64,000 bases of DNA from Anaerolineales bacterium UBA2181 (lineage in GTDB: Bacteria; Chloroflexota; Anaerolineae; Promineifilales; UBA4811). The translations under genes and the position numbers were made by a program. Shown piece by piece: positions 1 to 9,378 of this stretch (its first letter is position 1; each line of letters starts with the position of its first letter). The stretch covers positions 1 through 64,000 of the forward strand of contig DCVT01000056.1 of assembly GCA_002328075.1 (NCBI GenBank), written 5' to 3'. Under the pieces are notes generated by a model. The model was not told the DNA's origin. It worked only from the letters and a program-made list of their open reading frames with translations, and did no database searches.

Positions 1-1
1 G

Positions 2-346
2 GCTAGGGTCAAGATTGAGGAGGGCCTCAAGGACCTCAAGAGCCTCCTGCACCTGGATAAGGTGATGAGCAAATCGCAGTTGAATATGGAGAAGATGATT
101 GCGATGCTGCTCATAGCCTACGCGGTGGGCCTGTTGGTGGGCGAAGCAATCCGAGACCAGATGTATGGCGCCATGACTAACAAGCGCTCAGCCAAACTGT
201 GGCAACTCTACTCGGGCCTCTTTGTGTTGCTGAAGCAGAAGATGAGGCTGGCAGCCGCGGCCCTGCGGATACTGATCCGCCAGGTCCAGCAGTCGTTCGC
301 GCTCCTCGTGACGGGCGAGAACCAGCCCGTCCGAACTCATGTCTGA
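2..346 (+). pseudogene. Transposase C-terminal fragment (IS4-like DDE family)
   Basis: The reading frame is open from base 2 and ends at a TGA at 344-346. It contains the conserved tail of IS4-type DDE transposases: an IEEGLKDLKSLL segment (the glutamate region of the DDE triad) followed by the hydrophobic helix around AMLLIAYAVGLLVGEA. Only the last 114 or so residues lie in the window, so whether the full gene upstream is intact cannot be judged. No terminal inverted repeat was recognised between its stop and the promoter at 363. The family call rests on the IEEG..DLKSLL and MEKM motifs. Confidence 0.7.
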
Positions 347-362
347 ACCTCAGACTCTCCAG

Positions 363-391
363 TTGACACAGCGTGTGGCGGGCGCTACAAT
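363..391 (+). promoter_or_regulatory. Sigma-A type promoter for the SHMT-GcvT gene
   Basis: TTGACA at 363-368 and TACAAT at 386-391 are separated by 17 bases. The expected transcription start is near 398, which leaves a leader of about 70 nt before the preferred ATG at 467. Confidence 0.7.
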
Positions 392-466
392 GGCCAAGTG
401 CACCCGGCGATGTGGGGTAGCAATGATGCCGCTTGTTTGTGGCCGCCAAGCCAATTGGAGAAAGCC

Positions 467-3400
467 ATGCTGGACCTTTTTCAAAAGAACCTGGATGAGA
501 TCGACCCGGCCGTGGCCGGCCTGATAGATTTCGAGGCTGAACGTCAGGCCCGCAAGCTGATCCTGATCCCGTCGGAAAGCCAGGCGCCGGCGGCAGTGCG
601 TCAAGCGTTGGGATCAGTGTTTCAGAACATCTATGCCGAAGGGTATCCTGACCCGAGTATTCATGGGGCTCCAGAATCCACCATCACAGATTACGAGGTG
701 CAGTTGGCCTCATACCGTCGGTTTTCGGATCTACGGTACTATAAGGGAGTCGAGTACGTCAACATCCTGGAATTGCTGGCCAGAAGACGGGCTTCGGAGG
801 CATTCTCTGCCAATGGGGTTGGGCCAGAGGGTATCTGGGCAAACGTGCAGCCGCTGTCGGGCGCTCCGGCCAACAATGCCGTCTACGCTGCCTTAGTTCC
901 GCCTGGCAGCACCGTCATGGGTATGGACCTGCTGCACGGCGGGCACCTCACCCACGGTAGCCCTGTGAATCGATCCGGCAAACTGTACAGGATTGCCTCC
1001 TACGGCATCGACGGTGCGACGGAGCGACTGGATTACGACGCTGTGGAGGCGCTGGCGGTGGAACACCGGCCAAAGATGATCATCAGCGGTTACACATCGT
1101 ATCCCTGGATGCCGGACTGGGCGCGGTTCCGCGCCATCGCTGATCGGGTGGGAGCCTACCTTCTGGCGGACATTTCGCACATTGCGGGCATGGTGGCTGC
1201 GGGGGTGGTTCCGAGTCCGATTGGTTATGCCGACGTCACCAGTTTTACCACGCACAAGACGCTCTACGGGCCAAGGGGAGCGGCCATATTGACCACGGAT
1301 AAGAAACTTGCCGGGCTGGTGGATGCGGCCGTCTTTCCCGGAGAACAAGGTGGCCCGCACGTCAACGCGATGGCTGGGATGGCAGTGGCCTTTGGATTGG
1401 CTCAGAGCCCCGAGTTCGCCCAATTGCAGAAGCGCGTTGTGGAGAACGCCATCTTGTTGGCCGCTGAACTGGGACGCCACGGGCTCCGCATTCCCTATGG
1501 TGGCACCGATACGCACATGCTGCTGGTGGATTGCAGGAGTGTTCGGGCAAGTACCGGGGTCAGCCTGGACGGAAAACCTGGCACGCCACTGATGGGTGAT
1601 GTGGCCGCCCGAATCCTGGACCTGGCGGGGATTGTCCTCAACCGGAACCCCATTCCGGGCGATCGGGGCGCCGGGACCCCGAGTGGCTTGCGTTTGGGAA
1701 CCCCGTGGATAACGCAACGTGGGTTCGAGGCGGCCGAGGTGAAGCGGCTGGCGGAGATCATTGCCCGCTTGCTCAAGGCGACCAAGCCCTATGCGTTCGC
1801 CGGTCGCTACGGGCCGATATTCCGGGCCAAGATCGATTTCGATCTTTTGGAACAGATTAAATGGGATGTGGTAGAGCTGGCATGCTCGGTGGACCTGCCA
1901 TGCGACTACCAGCCCAGCGGATATCCACATCATTTCTTCCTGCACCGGCCGGCGGTGGATATTCCCGGCGAGTGGGACCTGATTGAAATCGAGGGCACAC
2001 ACGCGCGCGGATTCTGCAACGTGGCAATGACCAACGACGTTTATGCGTTGGGACCGGGCGAATCTCAACCCACGTGGATACTGGAGCCGGATGGTCGCCT
2101 GATGAGTGCTGGTTGTCTGCGACGGACCGGTGAACCGAGCACCTGCTTTCAGCTCCTGGTGCACAAGTCCCTTGAACCTCGAGTAGCCCACTGGTTGCGG
2201 GCGCTTTCAGATGGCTATGTTGAGATAGACATCGACGACCGGTTCGCCAAAGCGCCGGGACCAGTGGTGGTACGACGCCTGGCTCACGACCAGGTTTCGG
2301 AATGGGAGGCCGAGCCGCCCGACTCCGCCGCCTTGGACGACGAGGCAGTTGGCTGGGCTTTTCACAAACCGTATTGGATTGGGCAACGAGCTCGGGCGCA
2401 AGCGCCGGGTGGGCTGAAGCCGCTCCCTCCATTCACGTGGGAACCAACAGCCGACACACCGGTGCGACGAACGTCGCTTTACGAGAGTCATGCGGCGTTG
2501 GGCGCGCGGACTGTGCCCTTTGCCGGGTGGGAGATGCCGGTCCGCTACACCTCGGTGCAGGAGGAGCATGTGGCGGTGCGCCAGTCTGCCGGCCTGTTCG
2601 ACATCGGTCACATGGGGCTCTTTGAGTTCTCCGGGGGCAACGTACATCTCTTTTTGAACACCATCGCCAGCAATGATGTCTCGTTGCTCAAGCCTGGCCA
2701 ATCGCAGTATGCCTTTCTCTTGGACCCCGCCGGTCATGTCGTGGACGACATCATGCTCTATCGGCTGCACACCGACCGCTATTGGATGGTGGTGAATGCA
2801 TCCAACGCCGACAAGGACTGGGAATGGGTCAAAGCCATCCACCAGCGTCGCGTATGCATCGACACGGTCCGGCCGTGGTCATGCGCATTGGGAACAGAGA
2901 CCGTGGCAGTGCGCGATCTGCGTTCGGAGCGCGTGCTAATTGCACTGCAGGGGCCACGCTCTCGAGACATTCTCCTTGACCTCCTAGACGGTCGAGACCC
3001 AATCCGCGAACCGTTGCTGGACATGAAACGTACCGGGATCATTCACGGGCGCGTAGCCGGGTATGACCTCTACCTGGCACGGACGGGTTACACCGGCGAG
3101 CCAATGGCGTTTGAGATCATGGTGCACCCGGCAGCGGCACCGGCACTCTGGCACCTCTTGATGGAAGCCGGTGAGCGGCATGGACTTCAGCCTATAGGGT
3201 TGGGCGCCCGTGACAGCCTGCGCATTGAGGCGGGTCTGCCACTGTATGGCCACGAACTCGCCGGCCCCCTGGACCTCAATCCGGCCGATGGCGGATTCGC
3301 GCCCTATGTCAAGCTGTACAAGCCGTTCTTTATCGGCAAGGCGGCCTACATGGCGCACGAATTGCGTCGGCAGGCGCGGGTCGTGCGTTTTCGATTTGAC

Positions 3401-3682
3401 GAGGACCACGCTCGTGTGGCCGATCAAGGCGACATTATCGTGAATCGGAAGGGAAGGGTCGTTGGCGCAGTGACAAGTTGCTCCATCGATACTGAGGGCC
3501 GCTTGACCGGACTCGGTTACGTGCAGCTGCCCTACACCAGAATCGGCACGCGGTTGGGCATCTTTCAGGCCGGCGACCGCAACTGGGCGGCCCAACCACT
3601 ATCCAAACTCAAGACGGGTGATCGGGTGCAACTGCACGACGATATTACCGTCATCCGCCGGTTTTTGAACAAGAGCGCCTGA
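467..3682 (+). CDS. glyA-gcvT: Serine hydroxymethyltransferase fused to GcvT-type aminomethyltransferase
   Basis: This is a 1071-residue two-enzyme fusion in folate one-carbon metabolism. Residues 1 to about 435 are a PLP fold-type I SHMT, with the PLP lysine in TTHKT (about K264) and the ADISH aspartate about 30 residues earlier. The last 370 or so residues are an aminomethyltransferase (T protein of the glycine cleavage system) with the AGWEMPV start, the NASNADKD loop and RTGYTGE. SHMT and GcvT share methylene-tetrahydrofolate, so fusion makes metabolic sense. About 220 residues between them match neither half clearly. SHMT also has an insertion between YAEGYP and RYYKGVEYV, and IPSES replaces the usual IASEN. 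The ATG at 467 was chosen because GGAG lies 6 nt upstream and family members begin here; an in-frame GTG at 398 is the alternative. Confidence 0.9.
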   Translation: MLDLFQKNLDEIDPAVAGLIDFEAERQARKLILIPSESQAPAAVRQALGSVFQNIYAEGYPDPSIHGAPESTITDYEVQLASYRRFSDLRYYKGVEYVNILELLARRRASEAFSANGVGPEGIWANVQPLSGAPANNAVYAALVPPGSTVMGMDLLHGGHLTHGSPVNRSGKLYRIASYGIDGATERLDYDAVEALAVEHRPKMIISGYTSYPWMPDWARFRAIADRVGAYLLADISHIAGMVAAGVVPSPIGYADVTSFTTHKTLYGPRGAAILTTDKKLAGLVDAAVFPGEQGGPHVNAMAGMAVAFGLAQSPEFAQLQKRVVENAILLAAELGRHGLRIPYGGTDTHMLLVDCRSVRASTGVSLDGKPGTPLMGDVAARILDLAGIVLNRNPIPGDRGAGTPSGLRLGTPWITQRGFEAAEVKRLAEIIARLLKATKPYAFAGRYGPIFRAKIDFDLLEQIKWDVVELACSVDLPCDYQPSGYPHHFFLHRPAVDIPGEWDLIEIEGTHARGFCNVAMTNDVYALGPGESQPTWILEPDGRLMSAGCLRRTGEPSTCFQLLVHKSLEPRVAHWLRALSDGYVEIDIDDRFAKAPGPVVVRRLAHDQVSEWEAEPPDSAALDDEAVGWAFHKPYWIGQRARAQAPGGLKPLPPFTWEPTADTPVRRTSLYESHAALGARTVPFAGWEMPVRYTSVQEEHVAVRQSAGLFDIGHMGLFEFSGGNVHLFLNTIASNDVSLLKPGQSQYAFLLDPAGHVVDDIMLYRLHTDRYWMVVNASNADKDWEWVKAIHQRRVCIDTVRPWSCALGTETVAVRDLRSERVLIALQGPRSRDILLDLLDGRDPIREPLLDMKRTGIIHGRVAGYDLYLARTGYTGEPMAFEIMVHPAAAPALWHLLMEAGERHGLQPIGLGARDSLRIEAGLPLYGHELAGPLDLNPADGGFAPYVKLYKPFFIGKAAYMAHELRRQARVVRFRFDEDHARVADQGDIIVNRKGRVVGAVTSCSIDTEGRLTGLGYVQLPYTRIGTRLGIFQAGDRNWAAQPLSKLKTGDRVQLHDDITVIRRFLNKSA

Positions 3683-3690
3683 CGAACCGG

Positions 3691-5811
3691 CTATCGCTGG
3701 AATAGCTTGCCCTCGGCCCGCCGCCGACGGATGATGGCCTCTGCCTGGGGCTCGGGCACCAGGTCATACCGGTCGAACTCGAGGGTGAAAGCGCCCCTAC
3801 CGGCCGTCATGCTGCGCAACGCGGTGGCGTAGCCAAAGGTCTCTGCCAAGGGGACCTGACCGGAGAGGTTGCGGACTGTTCCGCGCACTCGCATGGAGGT
3901 GATAACTCCTCGCCGGCGGCCGAGGTCTCCCACGATCGCACCGACGTGCTCTTCGGCCACGTTCAGATCAACGGTCATGATGGGCTCCAACAGGGCCGGC
4001 AGTCCGTTTTGCACTGCCTGGCGAACGCCCATGGAGCCGGCAATCTCAAAGTCGGCCGCCGCCGAATCTACTTCGTGAGTCCGGCCGTCGAGCAGCAGCA
4101 CTCGCGCATCGGTCAGCGGATAACCGGCGATCACGCCTTTGGCCAGAGCCTGCCGGACTCCCGTCTCGGTAGGACGCACGAACTCGGCCGGAAAGTAGGC
4201 CGGGGGCGCCTGGTTCTCGAACAGAATGCCTTGTCCTGCCTCGAGGGGTTCGATGCGCAGGTGCACCTCGCCGAAATGGCCGCGGCCTCCCGACTGCTTC
4301 CGATACCGGCCGGTTGCCTCAGCCGCCTTTCTCACGGTTTCGCGATAGGCGACCTGAGGAGGGCTCACAACGGGCGTGATGCCGAACTCGGTGCGCAGCC
4401 GATCTACGGTGACGTCCAGGTGGAGTTCGCCCATGCCGGCAAGGGTGAGTTCCCCCGTCTCGGGGTTGAGTTGATGCACCAGGGTGGGGTCTTCGGAAGA
4501 TAGTCTCGCAACGGCCAGGGCCAACCGGTCACGTTCTTCGGTTGTGGCGGGCGCCAAAGCTATGGTGATCACGGGGTCAGGAAATTTGAAAGTCTCGAGC
4601 AGGATCGGATGGTCTGGGTCACACAGTGTATCACCCGTAACGGCGGATTTGACGCCCACCAACGCGACGACATCGCCGGCGGCCAAATGGTCGGTCAATT
4701 CGCGACCCTGGCCGTGCATCCGATAGATGCGGCCTACCCGTTCTTGCACATCGGCCCGCGGGTTATAGACGGCGTCACGAACGTTCAGTTTGCCAGAAAA
4801 GACTCGGACCCAGGTGAGGTGCCCCACGTGTGGGTCGGTGACGATCTTGAACGCGGTGGCACACATGGGCGCGCTCGGGTCGTCTGGACGTTCGATGATC
4901 TCTTCCTGACCGGGTTCGCATTCGCCCGGCCGGCTGGGAACCACGCCCATCACAGGAGGCATATCCACCGGAGCCGGTAGGTAAGCCACGACTGCATCCA
5001 GCAGGGGCTGAACGCCGATGCGGTTGCGAGAAGCGCCGTACAATACAGGCACCAGCTCTCCCGCGACAGTCGCTCGACGCAGGGCGTCCTTTAGTTCGGC
5101 CGAGTCTGGCTCAAACCCTTCGAGGCAGCTGTTTAGCAGACTCTCGTCCGTCAAGCAGATAGAGTCTACCATGGATGAACGCGCCCGCTCGACCTCCGGC
5201 GCCAGGTCGGCCGGTATCGGTTGTTCCACAGGGTCATCCTCGCCATCGAGCCAGACCAGGGCCCGCCGGTCAATGAGGTCAACAACGCCAACAAAGTGCT
5301 CCTCTTGGCCAATGGGTATTTGAACTGGCAGTGCGTTGGGGGTCAAACGTTCGCGTACCTCGCCCAGCACCCGCTGATAGTCGGCGCCCAGGCGGTCCAG
5401 CTTGTTGATGTACAGCACTCGCGCCAAGTTTTCCCGATTGGCGTACATCCAGACGGTCTCGGTCTGCGGCTCAACCCCGCCAACCGCGCAAAGAATCACG
5501 ACTGCGCCATCGATAACTCGCATGGAACGCACCACCTCGGCGGTGAAATCGATGTGACCCGGAGTGTCGATCAGGTTGATCCGCCGCCCGAGCCAATGGC
5601 AGGCCGTAGCGGCCGACATGATCGTGATGCCCCGCTCGCGCTCCTGAGGCATAAAATCCATCCGAGTCGTGCCGTCATCAACGGCACCTGCGCGATGGAT
5701 TCGGCCGGTGTGATACAGGATCGCCTCCGATGTGGTCGTTTTTCCGGCGTCTACGTGGGCAAAGATGCCGATGATTCGGACGTCCGTTAGCGCTGCTTCG
5801 CTTCTGGGCAT
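3691..5811 (-). CDS. fusA: Elongation factor G family GTPase
   Basis: The 706-residue protein has the full EF-G layout. G1 is AHVDAGKTT at residues 18-26, the switch I RGITI motif is near residue 61, G3 is DTPGH, G4 is NKLD near residue 136, and domains III-V end in the EF-G style GRGAFTLEFDRY. EF-G drives ribosome translocation and helps ribosome recycling. The gene stands alone, not next to rpsL, rpsG or tuf, so it may be a second EF-G or a specialised paralogue. SD GGAG lies 9 nt before the ATG. It is preceded by its own promoter, a short leader ORF and an intrinsic terminator (separate entries), which suggests attenuation. It is convergent with the SHMT-GcvT gene with 8 nt between stops. 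Confidence 0.88.
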   Translation of the reverse strand: MPRSEAALTDVRIIGIFAHVDAGKTTTSEAILYHTGRIHRAGAVDDGTTRMDFMPQERERGITIMSAATACHWLGRRINLIDTPGHIDFTAEVVRSMRVIDGAVVILCAVGGVEPQTETVWMYANRENLARVLYINKLDRLGADYQRVLGEVRERLTPNALPVQIPIGQEEHFVGVVDLIDRRALVWLDGEDDPVEQPIPADLAPEVERARSSMVDSICLTDESLLNSCLEGFEPDSAELKDALRRATVAGELVPVLYGASRNRIGVQPLLDAVVAYLPAPVDMPPVMGVVPSRPGECEPGQEEIIERPDDPSAPMCATAFKIVTDPHVGHLTWVRVFSGKLNVRDAVYNPRADVQERVGRIYRMHGQGRELTDHLAAGDVVALVGVKSAVTGDTLCDPDHPILLETFKFPDPVITIALAPATTEERDRLALAVARLSSEDPTLVHQLNPETGELTLAGMGELHLDVTVDRLRTEFGITPVVSPPQVAYRETVRKAAEATGRYRKQSGGRGHFGEVHLRIEPLEAGQGILFENQAPPAYFPAEFVRPTETGVRQALAKGVIAGYPLTDARVLLLDGRTHEVDSAAADFEIAGSMGVRQAVQNGLPALLEPIMTVDLNVAEEHVGAIVGDLGRRRGVITSMRVRGTVRNLSGQVPLAETFGYATALRSMTAGRGAFTLEFDRYDLVPEPQAEAIIRRRRAEGKLFQR

Positions 5812-5823
5812 GCTGGTCGCTCC

Positions 5824-5851
5824 AAAAAAAGCACCGGCTCCAGGCCGGTGC
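5824..5851 (-). terminator. Intrinsic terminator/attenuator in the EF-G leader
   Basis: On the minus strand GCACCGGC, a 5-nt loop and GCCGGTGC form a perfect 8-bp stem followed by seven T. It starts 2 nt after the stop of the leader ORF and ends just before the EF-G ribosome binding site, so most transcripts would stop here unless the hairpin is prevented. It could also end topA transcription. Confidence 0.8.
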
Positions 5852-5853
5852 GG

Positions 5854-5889
5854 TCAGGTGTCTTCCGGGTAGCCTACCGTGGCACCCAT
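5854..5889 (-). CDS. Putative 11-residue leader peptide upstream of the EF-G gene
   Basis: ATG at 5889 to TGA at 5854-5856 encodes MGATVGYPEDT. The start lies about 3 nt from the predicted transcription start and has no Shine-Dalgarno, so it would be read as an almost leaderless message. The stop is 2 nt before the 5' arm of the terminator hairpin, so a ribosome paused at the stop codon would cover that arm and favour read-through. The placement matches leader-peptide attenuation; translation itself is an inference. Confidence 0.45.
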   Translation of the reverse strand: MGATVGYPEDT

Positions 5890-5898
5890 AGTGTTAGG

Positions 5899-5926
5899 AT
5901 TATCCCACAAAAGGGCGGGCGTACAA
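5899..5926 (-). promoter_or_regulatory. Promoter of the EF-G gene
   Basis: On the minus strand TTGTAC (5921-5926) and GATAAT (5899-5904) are 16 bases apart. Transcription should begin near 5892, giving a leader of about 80 nt that holds the short ORF and the attenuator. Confidence 0.6.
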
Positions 5927-5937
5927 GGGTAACCACG

Positions 5938-8238
5938 TCACAAGCCTTCCTGAGCATACTCGTTCCGGCAGGCCAGGCATTGGGCAGCGCCTCTTGATTG
6001 AACTACCAGCAATCCTCCGCAGTTCGGGCAAGGGGTCGGCAGCGGCCGTTTCCAACTGGAGAAAGTGCAGCCAGGATAGTTGGAGCAACCGTAAAACGGG
6101 CGGCCACGACGCGAGCGGCGGAGCACCAAGTCGCCGCTGCATTGTGGACAGGCAACACCCGCTTTTTCTGACGCCGACTCGGTGTGGCGGCAGGCGGGGT
6201 AGCTGCTACAGGCGATGAATTGGCCATACCGGCCGTATTTGACGACCAGCGGACTGGCGCAGGCGGGGCAGGTCCGACCCACCGGCTGGTCGGCGAGTCG
6301 GTTCTCGGGCAAGTTTTCGGTGGCGGACACCAGTCGGGCTGAGAATGGTTCGTAGAATTGACGGACCGCCGAAATCCAGTCCAGATCGCCGGCAGCCACC
6401 TGGTCCAGGTTGGCCTCCATTTCGGAGGTGAATTCGGTTGAAATGATCTCGGGGAAGTGGGTTGCCAGCAGGCCATCGACCAACAAGCCGATTTCGGTGG
6501 GTCTTAGGTTTCGGCCAGTGCCGGTCGTGGTCTCGACGTAACCGCGTTCTTGAATTGTGGCGAGGATGGAGGCGTAGGTGCTTGGCCGGCCGATGCCATT
6601 CTCTTCCAGCGCCTGGATGAGTGTGGCCTCAGTGTATCTTGGAGGCGGTTCGGTAAAGTGCTGTTGGGGCAGCAGCTGAACCAAGTCCAGTTCCTCGCCG
6701 GCCTTCAGGGGCGGTAGCAGGTTCTCTTGTTCGTCATCGATGTCGCGATATGCCTTCAGATAGCCGGCAAAAGCCAGACAAGAACCACTGGCACGAAAAA
6801 GGTAGGGCATATTGCTGGCGTCGGACCCGGCCAGGATATCCACAGACTGCGTGTCAAACAAGGCGGGCACCATCTGGCTGGCGACGAAACGCTGCCAGAT
6901 GAGCTGATAGAGCGCGTATTGGTCTCGGCTCAGGTGGTCCTTGGCGGCCGCCGGAATGAGATGGACCCGGGTGGGTCGGATGGCCTCGTGCGCTTCCTGA
7001 GCACCCTTTGTCCGCGTTTTGTAGTGGGGAGGCTGCGCGGGAAGGTAGGCGTGCCCGTAGAGCTGCTCGACTAGGGTGCGGGTCTCCATCTGGGACTGGT
7101 GGGAGACAGAAGTGCTGTCGGTACGCATATAGGTGATCAACCCAGCGGGCTCGCCTTCACCCAGGTCCAACCCTTCGTACAGCTGTTGTGCCACGCGCAT
7201 GGTTCGCGCCGGACGGTAGCGCAACCGGGCGGAGGCCGCCTGTTGCAAGGTGCTGGTGGTGAACGGTGGCTTTGGTTTGCGCTGTCGTTGGCCGGTCTTG
7301 ACCTGGTCCACTCGAAAGTGCCCGTCCTGAAGCGTGTTGAGGATGGGCGTCACCTCCAAATCGGATTGAAGGTCGACTGCTTTGCCATTGATGTGCTGCA
7401 ACCCGGCCCGGAATGGCTGCGTCCCGTCGGACGTCGCTTTTGGGCGCTGCGCCAACTCTGCGTCCAGCGTCCAGTACTCGCGGGGCTGAAACGTGGCGAT
7501 CTCGTTTTCGCGCTCAACCACGAGCCGCACGGCAACTGATTGGACCCGGCCGGCGGTAAGGCGATTACGAACACGCTCCCACAGCAGCGGGCTGATCTGA
7601 TATCCTACCAACCGGTCCAGAATCCGGCGGGCCTGTTGAGCACTCACTAGGTTCATATCCAACCCGGCCGGATTGGCAAACGCCCGGGAAACCGCGTCCG
7701 GAGTAATCTCGTGAAAGACCACGCGGAGGATGCGATCCGGGTCAAGCTTGGTTGCCTCCGCAAGATGCCAGGCAATGGCCTCGCCCTCACGGTCGGGGTC
7801 GGTTGCCAGGTAAACGGTCTCAGCAGCGGCCACCTCCGCAGCAAGCTGCTTGACCAACTGACGTTTGTCGTTGGGCACGCGGTAGGTGGGCGCAAAGTCG
7901 TTGTCGATGTCGACGGCAAGCTGGGAGCGCAACAGGTCTCGCACATGCCCCACCGATGCGACCACGTGGTAATTGCGACCCAGTAACCGGCCAACCGTCC
8001 TGGCTTTCGCCGGGCTCTCAACGATCACCAGATTCCCCCGGCATAGTGGTTCGCCTGCGGCTGGCGCGGGAAGTGAGTTGTGAGCCGGCGTTCGGCCGAA
8101 ACGGGCAAGACCGGCGCCGCATACCGGACAGGTACCGCGGGTCATGGGACGACCTGGGGCGCTGAACGTGGCCTCCGGGTCGTGAATGGGCTGTTTGGCG
8201 CGGCAACGCACGCAGTAGGCAGTCAGTTCTGCGGTCAC
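5938..8238 (-). CDS. topA: DNA topoisomerase I
   Basis: Type IA topoisomerase of 766 residues that relaxes negative supercoils. The TOPRIM domain starts near residue 69, with the catalytic Glu in VIVESPAKA (E74) and TDPDREGEA at 147-155. The nucleophilic tyrosine is Tyr370 in ITYMRTDSTS. Three zinc ribbons form the C-terminus (CPAC, CPQC and CPNC modules). The first 45 residues form an extra zinc ribbon of DUF5679 type (YCVRCRAK ... GTCPVCG), fused ahead of the TOPRIM domain. The start is GTG at 8236-8238, 9 nt after the dprA stop, so it is the last gene of the ffh-rpsP-khpA-rimM-dprA-topA run. Confidence 0.95.
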   Translation of the reverse strand: MTAELTAYCVRCRAKQPIHDPEATFSAPGRPMTRGTCPVCGAGLARFGRTPAHNSLPAPAAGEPLCRGNLVIVESPAKARTVGRLLGRNYHVVASVGHVRDLLRSQLAVDIDNDFAPTYRVPNDKRQLVKQLAAEVAAAETVYLATDPDREGEAIAWHLAEATKLDPDRILRVVFHEITPDAVSRAFANPAGLDMNLVSAQQARRILDRLVGYQISPLLWERVRNRLTAGRVQSVAVRLVVERENEIATFQPREYWTLDAELAQRPKATSDGTQPFRAGLQHINGKAVDLQSDLEVTPILNTLQDGHFRVDQVKTGQRQRKPKPPFTTSTLQQAASARLRYRPARTMRVAQQLYEGLDLGEGEPAGLITYMRTDSTSVSHQSQMETRTLVEQLYGHAYLPAQPPHYKTRTKGAQEAHEAIRPTRVHLIPAAAKDHLSRDQYALYQLIWQRFVASQMVPALFDTQSVDILAGSDASNMPYLFRASGSCLAFAGYLKAYRDIDDEQENLLPPLKAGEELDLVQLLPQQHFTEPPPRYTEATLIQALEENGIGRPSTYASILATIQERGYVETTTGTGRNLRPTEIGLLVDGLLATHFPEIISTEFTSEMEANLDQVAAGDLDWISAVRQFYEPFSARLVSATENLPENRLADQPVGRTCPACASPLVVKYGRYGQFIACSSYPACRHTESASEKAGVACPQCSGDLVLRRSRRGRPFYGCSNYPGCTFSSWKRPLPTPCPNCGGLLVVQSRGAAQCLACRNEYAQEGL

Positions 8239-8247
8239 GCTCGGCGC

Positions 8248-9378
8248 CTATGTGCTGGTCAAGTCGGCCGCATAGGTCATGGGGGGCTCGCGCAAGCGGA
8301 CCCAACTCATGCCCTCGGCCTGGCGGGCCAGACCTTTGAGATCCATCATTGTGAGGGTGCTGGTGACTAGCGACACGGCAAGTCCGGCGTTTTGGCCAAG
8401 TTGGTCCACATGGCAGGGCTCGGTGGTAAGGTGTTGAAGCAGAATGGCTTGCTCCTGTACGGCAGGGACGGCCATCTGCGTTGCCACGTGTTCCGCGAGC
8501 ATCGTCATGTTCAACTCTTCCAGGATGTCGCCGGCCGTAATCACCAGCTTGGCCCCGCGCTGGATCAAGCGGTTGGTTCCCCGGCTATTGCGGGCGTTGA
8601 TGTTTCCCGGTACAGCAAAAACCTCGCGACCTTGTTCCAACGCACTCTGGGCCGTAATGAGCGCCCCGCTGACCTCGCCCGCTTCGATCACAAGCATCCC
8701 CAGCGCGAGGCCGCTGATGATTCGGTTGCGGCGCGGGAAATTACCCGGTTCGGGCGGTGCGTCCGGGCTCAGGTTACTAATCACGGCACCGTATTGTGCA
8801 ATCTAATGTGCCAGGCGCCGATGCTCTGGCGGATAGAGCTGGTTGAGCCCGCTGCCCAGGACTCCGACCGTGCGGCCGCCAGCCTCCAGGGCTGCTTGGT
8901 GCGCTATGCCATCGATTCCGCGCGCCAAACCGCTGACGATAGTTGCCCCACTGCGGGAAAGGTCCTGCGTGAGTTGCCTTGCAGTGAGGGATCCGTAACT
9001 GCTGGGACGCCGGGTGCCGACGACAGCAACGGCCCATTCGTCGGCGGCCGTGAGCGTTCCACGGACATAGAGGACGGGCGGCGGATCAGGGATCTCTTTG
9101 AGGTAGCGCGGATAATGCGGGTCGTCCCAAGTGAGGACGCACATGCCGGTTGCCAGCGTTTTCTCCAACGGCGAGATCAGGTCTGCGCCAGAGCGGGCAC
9201 GGCGCAACTGGCTCAGGGTGCGTGAATCGATTCCGGCTTCAGTGAGGCAGGCCTCGTCGGCTGCCCAGGCGGACTGTGCACTGCCAAAGTAATCCAGCAG
9301 GGCGCGGAACCGGGCTGGTCCGACTCCGCGCACCTGATTGAGCGCAACCCAGCACGCCAGCTCCTGGATATCATCCAT
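8248..9378 (-). pseudogene. dprA: DprA/Smf DNA-processing protein interrupted by an in-frame TAG
   Basis: DprA loads RecA on single-stranded DNA during transformation. The N-terminal part (191 codons from ATG 9378) has the helix-hairpin-helix region, VVGTRRPSSYG, SGLARGIDGIAH and LGSGLNQLYPPEH. A TAG at 8803-8805 follows RRLAH, and the same frame continues with IAQYGAV, PGNFPRRNRIISGL and the C-terminal winged-helix domain to 8248. No indel is needed: codon 192 is simply a stop where family members have a sense codon. A GTG at 8784 could restart translation. This may be a nonsense mutation, read-through or a sequence error. The start overlaps the rimM stop by 8 nt. Confidence 0.85.

Noticed and set aside
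398..466. GTG at 398 as start of the SHMT-GcvT gene
   Set aside because: It lies 6 nt after the -10 box and could be leaderless, but the ATG at 467 has a good Shine-Dalgarno and matches the usual SHMT N-terminus. The first 23 residues are not SHMT-like.
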